64,000 nt of DNA from the NCBI RefSeq assembly GCF_019097595.1, contig NC_080719.1, positions 18,390,001-18,454,000 on the forward strand, read 5' to 3'. This DNA is from Hemibagrus wyckioides. Its lineage: Eukaryota > Chordata > Actinopteri > Siluriformes > Bagridae. The notes beneath the pieces were generated by a model. It searched no databases, was not told the DNA's origin, and saw only the letters and a program-made list of their open reading frames with translations. A program made the position numbers and the translations under genes. Below are positions 14,701 to 26,384 of the stretch, one piece after another. Position 1 is the first letter of the stretch. Each line of letters starts with the position of its first letter.

Positions 14701-15890
14701 ACAATCCTCCCCTTGGTGATCATTGATCTCTTTGCTGTGTCTATGTGCAATAAGGCTGTCATAACTATATTCACATCCTTTTTGATTCCGTCACTGGTCA
14801 TTATTAAATTAAAGGAGCAGTTTGTAATATTCAGAGCCCTCTCCTGGCTACAAATACAAGTGCAGGGAAAAAACAGTGACGAGCCTTCCTGGTCCTCTCC
14901 AACTGACCTATCCATTCTTTCAAAATTTCCTTGTGCAAGACAAGACAGAGCTCTGCTCCAGCTGAGGGCAGAGCTAATTTCTGGGCCAGAAACAAATGGA
15001 ACCTGATGCTTGAAACACACTAATCATACCCCATGCATGATTATTACAAATCAGAGTTTTTCTAAGGTATTTTATTATTGTTAGGGGTCTAGAAATACTC
15101 TTTAAAATTACAAACTGCATCTTTAAAACATGCTAATGGATTTGTGCATAGCATTTTACATAGGGAGAACAGTGAAGTCTGTAATACATACAGAAATCAT
15201 CTTAAGTGCATTTTAAAGTCAGTACCTGACACTGTACTTATGATTATGACAGCCTTGTAGAGTAAATGGTTTGAATAAAGTACACATAAGTTTACACATA
15301 AGACTATGATAATGAGATTTCATTCTTTTATAGTGGTGCACGAGGTGCGTGGGACAGACGGCCCACTGACCAACGGCGTGCACCAGCTCAGCTCGTCCGA
15401 AGTGGAGGAGCTCATCCACAAGGCCGATGAGGCCTCCATGAGCGACGGCAGCAAAGCCACACCCCAACATGTGATGGAGGCAGGCGAGAAGCTTGAGGCA
15501 GGAACGGGACAGGTCGGGGTCACTCCAGTCAAAGAGATCACCGGTGTAGAAGCCAAACCCTCGCCGGCCGTGACCCAGACCGAGGTAAACGATGCCAGTG
15601 CAGACAAGCCGGTCACAATGGTGTTCATGGGCTACCAGGACGTGGAGGATGAGGACGAGACGAAGAAGGTACTGGGGCTCGAAAGCACCACGGTCAAAGC
15701 TGAGCTGGTAGTCATCGAGGATGGAGAAAACAAGAATGGAGCCACAGAGGAGCAGGCACCACCAAACGGAGGCCCAGCTGAGCCGGCAAAAGCCCAGGAA
15801 GAGAAAGGCGAAGAGGGCGAACCCGAGGCTGGAGCTGCTGAAATTAAAAGCAAAGAAAAGCAGCCTTGCAAATGCTGTTCCATCATGTGA
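440..15890 (+). CDS. palm1: paralemmin-1, 8 coding exons
   Basis: Paralemmin is a lipid-anchored phosphoprotein of the inner plasma membrane linked to membrane dynamics and process outgrowth. Coding exons read from splice sites and frame: 440-484, 1502-1582, 5617-5744, 7280-7388, 9657-9678, 10137-10211, 13855-13986, 15334-15890. Joined they give 382 residues, against 387 in human. Seen: an N-terminal charged coiled coil (about residues 5-105) with SQQERLQAIA and RQLQHLK, the central AMYSVEITVEKD block, VTMVFMGYQDVEDEDETKKV near the C-terminus, and the last residues CKCCSIM. C379-S-I-M is a CaaX box for prenylation and the neighbouring cysteines are expected palmitoylation sites. The ATG at 440 lies one base after an acceptor-like tctctcag, so a further 5' exon lies upstream and the exact N-terminus is uncertain. 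I cannot tell the two teleost paralogues (palm1a, palm1b) apart. Confidence 0.95.
930..1200. mobile_element. Tc1-like remnant
   Basis: The piece begins with the terminal motif ctgtggcttgcataagtatt followed by tgcccccc, and contains gtgcc-atgtgatctctgtataaat, both familiar from a widespread teleost Tc1/mariner family. The transposase interior is lost. It lies in palm1 intron 1. Confidence 0.55.
2690..2975 (+). mobile_element. Tc1-like transposase remnant
   Basis: This sequence shares a long stretch with 12130-12400 (tttccctttactgga, cacaaagc, catgaagacatggtgtgttaa). Translated with errors it resembles the Tc1 C-terminal part around H-D-C-x-P-x-H-K-A and the later N-P-x-E region. It is heavily decayed and lies in palm1 intron 2. 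Confidence 0.6.
3263..3289 (+). repeat. (GT)n microsatellite
   Basis: A GT run interrupted once by GC, in palm1 intron 2. The rest of that intron (1583-5616), apart from the Tc1 remnant, shows nothing I recognise. Confidence 0.9.
8643..8772 (+). repeat. (GATA)n and (AT)n microsatellites
   Basis: There are about 17 GATA units at 8643-8710 and an AT run at 8750-8772, in palm1 intron 4. Confidence 0.95.
9657..9678 (+). CDS. palm1: palm1 exon 5, 22-nt microexon
   Basis: This exon encodes V-T-G-D-S-V-K plus the first base of the next codon, between ttag and gtactt. Its polypyrimidine tract is a TC/TG microsatellite at 9611-9654. Because 22 is not a multiple of three, skipping it joins exon 4 to exon 6 out of frame, and a stop (tga) then appears before the end of exon 6. 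Assignment rests on phase continuity with exons 4 and 6. Confidence 0.75.
10795..11377 (+). mobile_element. internally deleted Tc1-like transposon
   Basis: Terminal inverted repeats are visible: gatcagtcataacattaat at the left, and a right end whose complement starts gaccagccataacattaaa. The inside codes, with stops and frameshifts, for a Tc1 N-terminal region (G-K-x-K-D-L-S-D, then Q-I-V-M and R-R-P-V) and jumps to the end, so the catalytic domain is missing. It is non-autonomous and dead, and lies in palm1 intron 6. Confidence 0.8.
12085..12572 (+). mobile_element. short Tc1-like element with imperfect TIRs
   Basis: The left end tacactctatggccaaaaat pairs imperfectly with the complement of the right end (tacactatacagctcaaag). 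The interior holds decayed Tc1 C-terminal code. The same interior occurs at 2690-2975. Confidence 0.65.
12840..12950 (+). repeat. dispersed repeat fragment (attcaattcaattttattt type)
   Basis: It contains gcaatggacattgtctcaaa followed by gcagctttaca. The same core occurs at 63785-63850 and, reversed, at 21240-21290. This is a common fish interspersed repeat; I cannot name its class. An (AAAT)n run follows at 12955-12981. Confidence 0.7.
13855..13986 (+). CDS. palm1: palm1 exon 7, 132-nt cassette
   Basis: This exon of 44 codons carries A-M-Y-S-V-E-I-T-V-E-K through V-Y-E-D-E-R-K. It begins and ends in phase 1, so it can be skipped without a frame change. It matches the 44-residue block that is alternatively spliced in mammalian paralemmin-1. 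Alternative use in this fish is inferred from that homology and phase. Confidence 0.85.
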
Positions 15891-16798
15891 AACACTTCTT
15901 CACTGGGGAACTTGGGACTTTTCTTTCTCAGATTGGTGCATCGTGTCACCTCACAGACAAAATAATACCAACAAACAAAAGAGAGCAGAGAAAACATCTT
16001 GTATCTTTTGATAGAAAGCTATTGTTTTCTTACTTCATTTGTACCAGTTTTATAATTTACTTTATTTTTCCATTTTTTGTTGTTCCTGTCATATTCTTTA
16101 GCCTCCTTTGGTTTTGGTTTAGTTGCAACTAAGACAAAAGCTGTTACACGAGTGGCGCCTGATACCTTCAGCAAAGAAGTTAGCAGATGAAGTATCTTTA
16201 TCATTGCTATAAGATCAACAAACCCTTTTTTGTTTTTCATTTTTCATATTTGCATAAGAAGGACTCAGATATCTCTGTAACTATATAATATACACTATAT
16301 GAATCATTTATTTTTAATATATATTTATTTTCTGTTGCTTTATCAAGCGCCCTAACATTTTTTTTTCTTGCAGAAGCATGATGTGTGGATGCTCTCTGGT
16401 CCTGTTATTGCATTATCTTTCTCCTAAAAATGGGGTGGGGTCGGGGGTGAGAGGGACCGCCGGGGTAGTGTGGAGGCTGATCGCCTCAAAATTGTGCGTA
16501 ATTCTACATTCATGACTGATCAAAGCTGCGAGTAATTTTCCTCATGCGAGAGAATGAGGGCTGAAGGTTACTCTTGAGGTAGTGAGTGTAATGGGATTTC
16601 AGTGGTAGAGATGCTTAGTGGTCTGTTGACTTGGCAAGTGTGTGTGTGTGTGTGTGTGTGTCTATTATTCGAACGCTCAACCGCTTTTGTTTTATGTCAG
16701 TCATTGCCATTAAAAAAAATCGCACTTCACAGACCCTCACATTTATTATTAGTACGATGTTAAGATGTTTCATTGTCTCCCAACTGCATTCAACTGTG

Positions 16799-16834
<36 letters not shown>

Positions 16835-17668
16835 AATCATGTCTAATATTTCCTCTCTGTTAAACAATCCAACATACTACACCGCATTAAAGACTTTAAA
16901 ATCGAATAGAATTTAGCCGGTTTGGTTTGGATGGCTGATAAAGGCACTGCCTTTTTTATTATTAGTTAGAATAGTCAAACCAAGTCAGCTGCCTGTGAAG
17001 CAAACAGGCATCCTGATGATGCCATCATACACTGCCTTCAATCTCCTCTCAGGCAGAACGATCCACTTCTTTTAAATTCACGACTAATTTGCTGGAGCAG
17101 AACCTATGCAAGAACACTCATATAAGCAAGCCAGTCGTTATATTCAGCGGCGATTCTAATATTTGTCACAATAAATAACATAGAGGTCTTGGTGGAGTCC
17201 CTGCATTCAGATCTGAAAAAAAGTGGTGCCCTGACTCATTAAACGGATAGCTATGTATGTCCACTGAATGGAATCTGGTTTATTCTCTGATTAAAGATAA
17301 AGATTCCTGTGGTGCTAAACAATCCGAGCGGTCACGCAGCACATTATATGTTTCATGAAACAGCAAGGCTAGCCCTCATAACCTTCGCTCCAAGTGCCGT
17401 CAGTATTGCAGTGTATCACTTTGTTATTATTTTCTAATAATAATATCTTGCGTGTGAACAGATCGCTTCCTTTTTGCATTGTTTTATTCATTTATTATCT
17501 GTAACATAATAGTGAGTAACATTATCAGATAACTTTGTTGTAGGTAGGAGGATAAAGCTGCGTTGGGCTTTTTTAATGACGCTACCAGGATAGTCAGAAG
17601 GTAAATTGGTGGCTTGATAGTGCATAAGTGCATTTGTGTGTTAGTGTGGTGTGTGTGTGTGTGTGTGT

Positions 17669-17708
<40 letters not shown>

Positions 17709-20402
17709 GGTGTGGCTGTGTTCTACATTCAGTATAATAGCATTGCCAGTACTTCATTTCTTCTTCTGAGAAGATTTTCTTTGGGTGCCTTTTCATTTAG
17801 AAAGGCTCACAGAGATTCGTATATAACACATTGTGGTAGATAATATGGGACCCTTTCATCCAATTAAAAGCATATTTCATAACAATATTTCCATTTGGAA
17901 AGATGTCTTGTTAGTCGGTGTCTCAGAATCCAGCTCCTTATGTGGTTATACAAAACCATAAGACAATATCTTTAACGCTTAACCTTAACCTACAGTTAAT
18001 CTGGGCTTCCTGTCCCATCACCCTGACTCACACATAACACTCTCAGCATCATCACTTACCTCAGACTTGCTCAGCAGCACACTCTACTGTCTGTCAGTAC
18101 TAACATTCCAGTTCAGATGATTTTCCTCGGCCCCGAATGCCTTGTTGCCCGGCCCCTTGCCGGGGCGTTTTCTCTTTGTACACATGCATGCTTTTTATAG
18201 ATATATTGATCATTATATCTTCATATCCGTATCCATCAGTCGGTAATGTCTCCCTCTCCCTGTAGTTGAAGTCTTGCCCTGTATCATCCATAATGTCTAT
18301 GAGATTGATGTATTGAACATAGTGTCTAGGAGCATGAGGAGTGAAAGCGTGATAGTGTCGATGAGGTCACTTCCTGTGTTGGAGCAAAACTCTCATCTAC
18401 TTTAATGCTCCATTTTCTTCCTTGAAGGACAGACCCATCTTAGGTTTCGTTTTGTTTGTTTTGTTTTTTTTATTTCCACCTGGGAATTGGTGTGTGTGTG
18501 CTCCCACTGCCACGGCTCTGTGCGCTTTCTCAGCTGTGAAGGTCTGCTTTCTTACCGGCTTGAAAGTGCTGTAGAACGAATTTTAAACGAGATATTAAAA
18601 TGTGACGTGCTTTAAGGATATCGCCGTCTGTCTGGTTTTTTTTTATGCTCTCTTCAGGTTGAAGTTTGAGGTCTGCAGGTGATGTAATATTGGCATATTT
18701 TGCACCACATATTCACAAGACAGTTAATAAAAAAGGTCTGTCATCATCATGAAAAGAAAGAAATATATAGAATTAAGATGAAGTATTTCAGTTCTTTAAA
18801 AGATTTCATTTCTCAGGATTCCACATGATATATGATTTTGATTCTTATGCGAATTATTCCACTGACTAAACCACTGAATCAGCTACAATACCATAGAGGT
18901 TGATTTTGTAGCCTGCAATCGTTGGGACCATGTGATCATTCGTTTAGAATTTGCAGTGGACCTGCAGTTAATTTGAGTTTCATGATGATGTAGAGATTGA
19001 CACATCAGTTTAATATTGATCAAATGTAATCTATAATAATCCGTATAATTACAGCATCTGGTGGACACCCTTATCCAGAGCAACTTACATTTTATACAGT
19101 TGGGGGATAAGGGCTTTGCTCAGGCAGTAGCAGGTTGATGGACTGGGATTCAAACTCACAGCCTTCTGATCAGTAGCCCAACACCTTAACCACTAAGCTA
19201 CCACATTCCATCATAGAACAACTCTTCTTGTGATTGATTTCAGTCACTGACCAATGTTACACTATATTACACTACTTTCTATAAAAGAAAGGTCATGGCT
19301 CTCACAAATTTGATTCCACTTTAGCTGTAAAAACTCAGTACAGATTTGTTTCATCAACTATTCAAATATTGTTCAAATCTGTGCAATCCTATTCTGATTG
19401 AGCATTAAAGTTCTTTATTTTATTTTTTATTTATTTATTATGATTTTCAAATGAAACCCCTTACATTTGTCACATAAGCAAACCGTGGTTCAGTCAGTGG
19501 AATGATAAGAACTCAATAATCAATAAAAATGTAAAACATAGCTTTTTAAATCTATCGGGAAAACAAAAGGAAAGGGTCAGTTCATCTCTATTTCCTTCCA
19601 GCATGTTCTCAGCAGCATACTTTCCCCAGTCCAACAATCTAAAACTTTCTCTCGGGTATAGTCACTGACTAACAGGACTGGACTTTACGGTCCCTATTTG
19701 GTGTCAGGGGCCCATATTATGTGGCTATTCTTTGCTTTTGTCTAGGGCATTCTGATGGTCAGCAGCATTCCAGACTGATGCCCCTACTCTCAGGACACGC
19801 ACCAAACTCCCACATGCAAACACACACACACACACACAGAGCAGATGGAGCCACATTTTAACAACAGCAAGGTCTCATCACACTCACACTGGGCTTTGTC
19901 TCTTTCACTAATACCTCCTGGAACACACACACACACACACACACGCACACAAATACTGGTGCCCTGAGAGTCAATCACACACACACACACCTCACACGCA
20001 TACATGCCAGAATGGAAGGGAGGTGGGATGATTGAGCCCAAAACAATACCAGTGGGCGAGGATTTAGAGCCAGGCCTTACTCCCATGGACTGCCGTGATG
20101 AACCAGATTGTAACACTCTAAAGTTTTCCTGGAGATCACATTGTGGGACTGTTTAGAATGTGGTGAGTATTTTGTTATATTTTCGGTGTTATATGTTGTA
20201 TGGACATGTTTCAAGTTACGCATGGCTGCTTTAATCCTGTTGCATACAGTCTACTATTAAAACGCTAGCTATTAATCAGATACAATTAAAGGATCACTCA
20301 AATATTAAATCTTTATATGTCTTCCAGAAGGTAATAATGATCAACAATATGACATCACACACACACACACACAAGCCCACACACACTTCCCTCCTCTTCC
20401 AG
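15891..20402 (+). other. palm1 3' UTR and 3' flank, GT/CA-rich
   Basis: No coding exon was recognised. It holds AATAAA hexamers at 17170 and 18726 (possible poly(A) signals), (GT)n at 16638-16661 and 17642-17711, (AC)n at 16801-16832, several (CA)n runs at 19816-19990, and a SINE-like fragment at 19040-19205. How far the palm1 3' UTR extends cannot be told. Confidence 0.6.
19040..19205 (-). repeat. SINE-like dispersed repeat
   Basis: It reads gacacccttatccagagcaa and then ggattcaaactcacagcctt near gatcagtagcccaacacctt, a frequent teleost repeat with a tRNA-like promoter on the complementary strand. A related but distinct copy lies at 40330-40548. Confidence 0.6.
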
Positions 20403-20594
20403 TGTGACTGCAACACAGCGAAGCTGAGCTTGATTGCTGTTCTACCTTGGAGAGTGCTTCAAACAAACACAGAAGGGTTCTGCATACCTCAGCACACACT
20501 CGGAAGAATAACACAGGGCAAGCAGAGCGGAGACATGTTCAAGTACACGCCTCCATGGCAAGTGCTGTGCCACAGTTTGGAGCATAGCAGTAAG
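20403..20594 (+). CDS. misp: probable upstream coding exon of misp
   Basis: A strong acceptor (ctcctcttccag, ending 20402) and a consensus donor (aag/gtaagt at 20595) bound this exon. Its first ATG is at 20535 with a purine at -3 and opens 20 codons (M-F-K-Y-T-P-P-W-Q-V-L-C...) ending in phase 0. The large misp exon has an acceptor at 27660-27661, and from 27662 its misp frame is open for 42 codons before the ATG at 27788. Splicing the two would add 62 residues to misp. A donor-like site (tg/gtgagtat) near 20162 could end an untranslated exon upstream. No homologue of this peptide is known to me; the linkage is inferred from splice signals and phase. Confidence 0.5.
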
Positions 20595-21178
20595 GTAAGT
20601 TAAATACACACACATTTATACACACACCATGCTATAAGAGCTGTCAAGGGATCAGAAAGTAGTGAATCTTGTGTAAATGAATACAATATGATCGACTCCT
20701 GAAGGAAAGAGAGCAGAATTGATATTTTTTGGCTCTTTCTCATTCCTCTGATAGAAAAATCTGAACGTAGCTTCAGGAAAGTGGTTGAATTATTACACAA
20801 AAAGAAATTTGTAAAATTGTACATGTAAAATTGACTAATGAACATTTTCAGTGCTCAGTGACAGATCTTCATCATTGTATACAGTATGTCATATTTTGAT
20901 GTTACACTGATCTTCCACCAGATGTCAGGATTTGTGGCAATTTGCAGGATTGGTCATAATAAATCTCAGAAGTCATACAAAAAATCATACAGCAATATTT
21001 GCACCAATGCTGGAGCCAAATATTTTCCCGTTTACGCCTGTGTCCATTCTAATACAATTCAAACGCAAAACCATGTAAACATAAAGCGCTGATATTCCTC
21101 AAATGAGTTTTAATGCAAACGAAAAATCTGGAAAATTGTATAACAGCAGCAACAACAAAGAAAATAATACAATTAACA

Positions 21179-21227
<49 letters not shown>

Positions 21228-21583
21228 ATCCGAAATGTCCTTAAAAGCTGCTTTGTGACAATATCCACTGTTAAAAATGCTATACAAATAATAATGATGA
21301 TAACAATAATGATAATTTTTTGTCTGTACCGCTTATCCGATCTATCCTCGGGTCACGGGGAGCCTGTGCCTATCTCAGGTGTCATCGGGCATCAAGGCAG
21401 GATACACCCTGGACGGAGTGCCAACCCATCACAGGGCACACACACACACTCATTCACACACTGCGGGCAATTTAGAGATACCAATCAGCCTAGAAGCATG
21501 TCTTTGGACTGTGGGAGGAAACTGGAGCACCCGGAGGAAACCCACCAAGCAACCACTGCTAACCACTAAGCCACCGTGCCACC

Positions 21584-21625
<42 letters not shown>

Positions 21626-21630
21626 TAAAC
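21179..21630 (-). repeat. (TAA)n-flanked SINE-like repeat
   Basis: The core 21310-21585 (gcttatccgatctatcctcg, cacggggagcctgtgcctat, ttggactgtgggaggaaact) is a widespread fish repeat in reverse orientation; its complement starts from a tRNA-like head (ggtggcttagtggtta). (TAA)n runs lie on both sides (21179-21222 and 21586-21624), and a fragment of the caaagcagcttt repeat sits between at 21240-21290. Confidence 0.7.
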
Positions 21631-21769
21631 CTTTCCCACATGATTTTAATGCACATATTTGCATCTACATTTAAATTAGTATTCTGCATTCACATTATAA
21701 TTTTTGCATATTTCATACTCAACATATTTATCCTTTTCCTCCACTTTATTTTTCTATGTTAGGACAGTT

Positions 21770-22047
21770 TATCTTACTTCTAAGACTGATTATCTCATCA
21801 TGGCACCTGTTAGTGGGTGGGATATATTAAGCAGCAAGTGAACATTTTGTCCTCAAAGTTGTTAGAAGCAGGAAAAATGGACAAGCGTAAGGATTTGAGC
21901 GATTTTGATGAAGGGCCAAATTGTGATGGCTAGACGACTGGATCAGAGCATCTCCAAAACTGCAGCTCTTGTGGGGTGTTCCTGGTCTGCAGTGGTCAGT
22001 TTTTAACAAAGTGGTCCAAGGAAGTGGTGAAGCGGAGACAGGGTCCA
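21770..22047 (+). mobile_element. 5' fragment of a Tc1-like transposon
   Basis: It shares the transposase start seen at 10860-11060 (agcaggaaaaatgga, gcgtaaggatttgagcga, aattgtgatggctag). It stops abruptly at about 22047, where LINE sequence begins. The remainder of the transposon is not found on the far side of the LINE. Confidence 0.7.
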
Positions 22048-24768
22048 GGGACCAGGTGGAAGGGTAGCAAGGCTCATAGTATAGGAGCAGGATTCAAGCT
22101 GTTTTATTATGGTGTTGATAGTAAGAGAAATGGGGTAGGTGCGGTCCTGAAGGAGGAGTTTGTGAGGAATGTTCTGGAGGTGATGAGAGTGTCAGACAGG
22201 GTGATGAGTCTGAAGTTAGAGGTTGAAGGGTTGATGTTGAATGTTGAATGTTGTTAGTGGTTATGCCCCACAGGTAGGTTGTGAGTTAGAGGAGAAAGAG
22301 AGATTCTGGAGTGAATTAGATGAGGTGATAGAGAGTATCCCAACAGGTGAGAGAGTGGTGATAGGAGCAGATTTTAATGGACATGTTGGTGAGGGGAACA
22401 CAGGTGATGAGGAGGTGATGGGCAAGTTTGGAGTTAAGGAAAGGAACCTTGAAGGACAGATGGTAGTGGACTTTGCTAAGAGGATGGACATGGCTGTGGT
22501 TAACACTTATTTTCAGAAGAGGGAGGAGCATAGAGTGACTAGGTAGGAGCACACAGGTAGACTACATCCTATGTAGAAGAGGCAATCTGAAAGAGATTAG
22601 TGACTGTAAAGTGGTAGTGGGAGAGAGTGTAGCCAGACAGCATAGGATGGTGGTGTGTAGGATGAATTTGATGGTCTGTAAGCAGAGGTCAAAGATCGAG
22701 ATGGAGAAGGAAACCAAGTGGTGGAAGCTGAAAAAGGAGGAATGTTGTGAGGAATTTAGACAGACTTTGAGGCAGGCTCTGGGTGGTCAGGTAGTGCTGC
22801 CAGATGACTGGGAAACTACAGCAGAAGTGATCAGGGAGACAGGAATGAAGGTGCTGGGTGCGTCATCTGGAAGGAGGAAAGAAGGTAAGGAGACTTGGTG
22901 GTGGAATGAGGAAGTTCAGGATAGTATTCAGAGGAAGAGGTTAGCCAAGAAGAAGTGGGACATGGACAGGACTGAAGAGAATAGACAGGAATACAAGGAG
23001 TTACAGCACAGAGTGAAGAGGGAGGTGTCTAAGGCCAAGCAGAAGGCGTATGATGAGTTGTACACTAGGTTAGACACTAGAGATGGAGAGAAGGACTTGT
23101 ACAGGTTAGCTAGGCAGAGGGATCGAGATGGGAAGGATGTGCGGCAAGTTAGAGTTATTAAGGATAGAGATGGAAAGGTGCTCACAAGTAAGGACAGTGT
23201 ACGGAGGAGATGGAAGGAGTACTTTGAAGAGCTGGTGAATGAAGAATATGAGAGGGAAAAAAGAGTAGAAGGGGTGAACTCTGTGGAACAGAAAGTAGAT
23301 AAGATTAGAAAGGATGAAGTCAGGAAGGCTTTGAAGAGGATGAAAAGTGGAAAGGCACTTGGTCCTGACGACATCCCGGTGGAGGTCTGGAAGTGTCTAG
23401 GAGAGGCAGCAGTGGAATTTTTAACTAGTCTGTTTAACAGGGTTTTAGAGAGTGAGAAGATGCCTGAGGAATGGAGAAGAAGTGTATTAGTGCCGATCTT
23501 TAAGAATAAGGGTGATGTGCAGAGTTGCAGCAACTATAGGGGGATAAAGTTAATGAGCCATACAATGAAGCTATGGGAAAGAGTAGTGGAAGCTAGGTTA
23601 AGGAAGGTAGTGGAAATCTGTGAGTAGCAGTATGGCTTCATGCCCAGAAAGAGCACAACAGATGCAATTTTTGCTCTGAGAATGTTGAAGTATAGGGATG
23701 GTCAGAGAGAGTTGCACTGTGTGTTTGTAGACTTGGAGAAAGCGTATGACAGGGTGCCAAGAGAAGAGCTGTGGTACTGTATGAGGAAGTCAGGAGTAGC
23801 AGAGAAGTATGTCAGAGTGGTGCAGGACATGTATGAGAGGAGCAGGACAGTGGTGAGGTGTGCTGTAGGGCAGACAGAGGAGTTCAAAGTGGAGATGGGA
23901 CTGCATCAGGGATCGGCTCTGAGCCCCTTCCTGTTTGCTATGGTGATGGACCAGTTGTCAGAGGAGGTCAGACAGGAGTCTCCTTGGACAATGATGTTTG
24001 CAGATGACATTGTGATCTGTAGTGAGAGCAGGGAGCAGGTGGAGGAAAACCTGGAGAGGTGGAGGTTTGCGCTGGAGAGAAGAGGAATGAAAGTCAGTCG
24101 TAATAAGACTGAGTACATGTGTGTGAATGAAAGGGAGGGAAGTGGAACAGTAAGATTACAGGGTGAAGAGGTGAAGAAGCTATAGGAGTTTAAGTACTTG
24201 GGGTCAACAGTCGAGAGTAATGGAGAGTGTGGGAAAGAGGTAAAGAAGCGAGTGCAGGCAGGTTGGAATGGGTGGAGAAAGGTGTCGGGAGTTCTGTGTG
24301 ATAGAAAAATTTCAGTGAGAATCAAGGGGAAGGTGTACAGGACAGTGGTGAGACCAGCCATGCTGTATGGTTTAGAGACAGTGTCACTGAGACAGAGACA
24401 GGAGTCAGAGCTGGAGGTAGCAGAGCTGAAGATGTTGAGGTTCTCTTTGGGAGTGACACGGTTGGACAGGATTAGGAACGAGTACATCAGAGGAACAGCT
24501 CATGTTGGACGTTTTGAGGACAAAGTTAGGGATTAAGGTGGTTTGGACATGTTCAGAGGAGGGAGAGTGAGTATATTGGTAGGAGAATGTTGGACATGGA
24601 GCTGCCAGGCAGGAGGCAAAGAGGAAGACCAAAGAGGAGGTATATGGATGTAATAAATGAGGATATGAAGCTAGTGGGTGTAAGTGTTGAGGATGCAGAA
24701 GATAGGGATAGGTGGAGAGAGATGATTCGCTGTGGAGACCCCTGAAAGGAATAGCCGAAAGAAGAAGA
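22048..24768 (+). mobile_element. 5'-truncated, broken RTE-clade LINE
   Basis: A non-LTR retrotransposon, dead through frameshifts and stops. Seen in order: APE endonuclease fragments (S-G-Y-A-P-Q near 22257; G-A-D-F-N-G-H-V-G near 22365), a charged linker, reverse transcriptase from 23340 (G-P-D-D-I-P-V-E-V-W, then N-Y-R-G-I-K-L), the second part 23640-24183 with D-L-E-K-A-Y-D-R-V-P, G-L-H-Q-G-S-A-L-S-P and catalytic F-A-D-D-I-V, and a thumb/C-terminal part to 24534 and beyond. Breaks include an in-frame tag at about 23625 and another at 24183. The 3' end is a short (GAA)n tail, usual for RTE elements. Confidence 0.85.
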
Positions 24769-25522
24769 AGATATGGAGTAATAGAAATCTCTTACCTAAT
24801 TATTATCTAACTAATTACCCATTTCTGAGAAACTTTTTACCCCTAATTGTAACTCACTACAGTTTTGAAGGACTCTTCTTCTCTCATCCAGCCAATGACT
24901 CAATCATTTTGATATTTTGATCATTTTTTCACATGGATGTTTCATGCTTCCATTGAATAAGTATAATTTGTTGTTCTGACGTTGTTGCTGGTAAAACACT
25001 TTCTAGCCCCCCTTTCCTTCTTACTACATAATATTTAGTTGTTTAGTTCAGTCCATGGTGACTTTTCGCCATAGAGTATATACTGTATGTGTGGATAGTG
25101 TGTTTGTTTGTGTGTGTGTGTGTTTGTGTGTGTCTGCATACACAAGGCTTCTTTTCCATGGCCTAAACAGCTGCTCTTAATCTTAACCTTAACCCCTTAA
25201 TCTATTAGTCTCATACACTTATTGTAAGTCTGTGTGGTGGGTGTGGCCGTTAACACTCGGTGAACTTTGTCTGTAAATTTGCTACAATAAAGTCTGAAAG
25301 GATCTGGAAAGTGTGCGAGTGAATAGCCTGAGTTACAGACAGAAGGTGAGTTTCGTGAGCTTTTCCGTTTCAGATTCAAACAAATTGTCTTAGTTTTAGT
25401 TCAAACTTAGTTTTATGAGCTTCATTAGAAATATAATATTTTGGAACACAGATACGGTAAAAATATTTCACTCGAAGGTCTGACTGAAGCAATAACAGTG
25501 ATATAATGTTTAATGTTGGATG

Positions 25523-25977
25523 CACTATATTGCCAAAATGTTTGGCATGTCTGCCTTTACATGTACATGAATTTAAGCTTCTGGGAAGGCTTTCCACAAG
25601 GTGTTTATGGGAATTTTTGACCATTCCACTAGAAGCGCATTTGTGAGGTCAGGCACTGATGTTGGACGAGAAGGCCTGGCTCGCAGTCTCGGCTTTAATT
25701 CATCCCAAAGGTGTTCTATCGGGTTGAGGTCAGGACTCTGTGAAGTTCCTCCACACCATGTCTTTATGGACCTTGCTTTGTGCACTGGTGTGCAGTCATG
25801 TTGGAACAGGAAGGGGTCATCAAGCTGTTCCCACAAAGAGCATGAAATTGTCCAAAATGTCTTGGTATGCTGAAGCATTAAGAGTTCCTTTCACTGGAAC
25901 TAAGGGCCATCTCCTGAAAAAGAACACCTGAATTCAATGATTTAGAGGGGTGTCCCAAAACTTTTGTCAATACAGTA
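25523..25977 (-). mobile_element. internally deleted Tc1-like transposon
   Basis: The left end cactatattgccaaaatgtt and the complement of the right end (tactgtattgacaaaagttt) are inverted repeats. The minus strand codes for the Tc1 C-terminal domain (25573-25878), with H-D-C-T-P-V-H-K-A and D-L-N-P-I-E-H-L-W-D-E-L. The N-terminal DNA-binding domain is absent, so it cannot move by itself. Confidence 0.8.
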
Positions 25978-26384
25978 TATATTAATGCTTAGTTCCAGTT
26001 TATAAGAAACATGCAGGGAACTCGGTATAAATGATAATTTCATGGAATTACGAGGATGCAAAGTCGGCTAAATTTGTGTTCAGAACGTTTACGATAGGAA
26101 TGCTGAAGGATAAGGAGTGGTGAGGGAATGGGTCTAGTAATAAAATAAGCTGTACAATGCGTGAGTGTTCTGATGATTGATCCCATTAACAAGATCCAAG
26201 TAATTTGGGTAAATATATAAATCTAAGTAAGTTTTTTTTTTACCATGACACAATTTAACTTCAATACACTGAAGGTAATATAATGAATCATGGCAATATG
26301 ATATTTCCTCTATATGGTGCATTCCTGCTACAGAGCTCTTCAGTAAAGTTTTGAAAAAAAACTAGGACAGCCCTTTTAAATGCT

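Noticed and set aside
15632..15997. Minus-strand open frame opposite palm1 exon 8
   Set aside because: Shadow of the GC-rich, Glu/Ala-rich paralemmin C-terminal exon.
21310..21585. tRNA gene suggested by box-A/box-B-like sequence in the repeats at 19.1, 21.4, 40.4, 41.1 and 42.6 kb
   Set aside because: The tRNA-like parts are heads of dispersed SINE-like repeats; no cloverleaf with intact anticodon arm is seen.
22928..23533. 201-codon minus-strand open frame
   Set aside because: Antisense of the LINE reverse-transcriptase region; Ser/Leu-rich with no domain.
25573..25878. 101-codon minus-strand open frame taken as a host gene
   Set aside because: It is the C-terminal part of a Tc1 transposase inside an internally deleted element, not a host gene.
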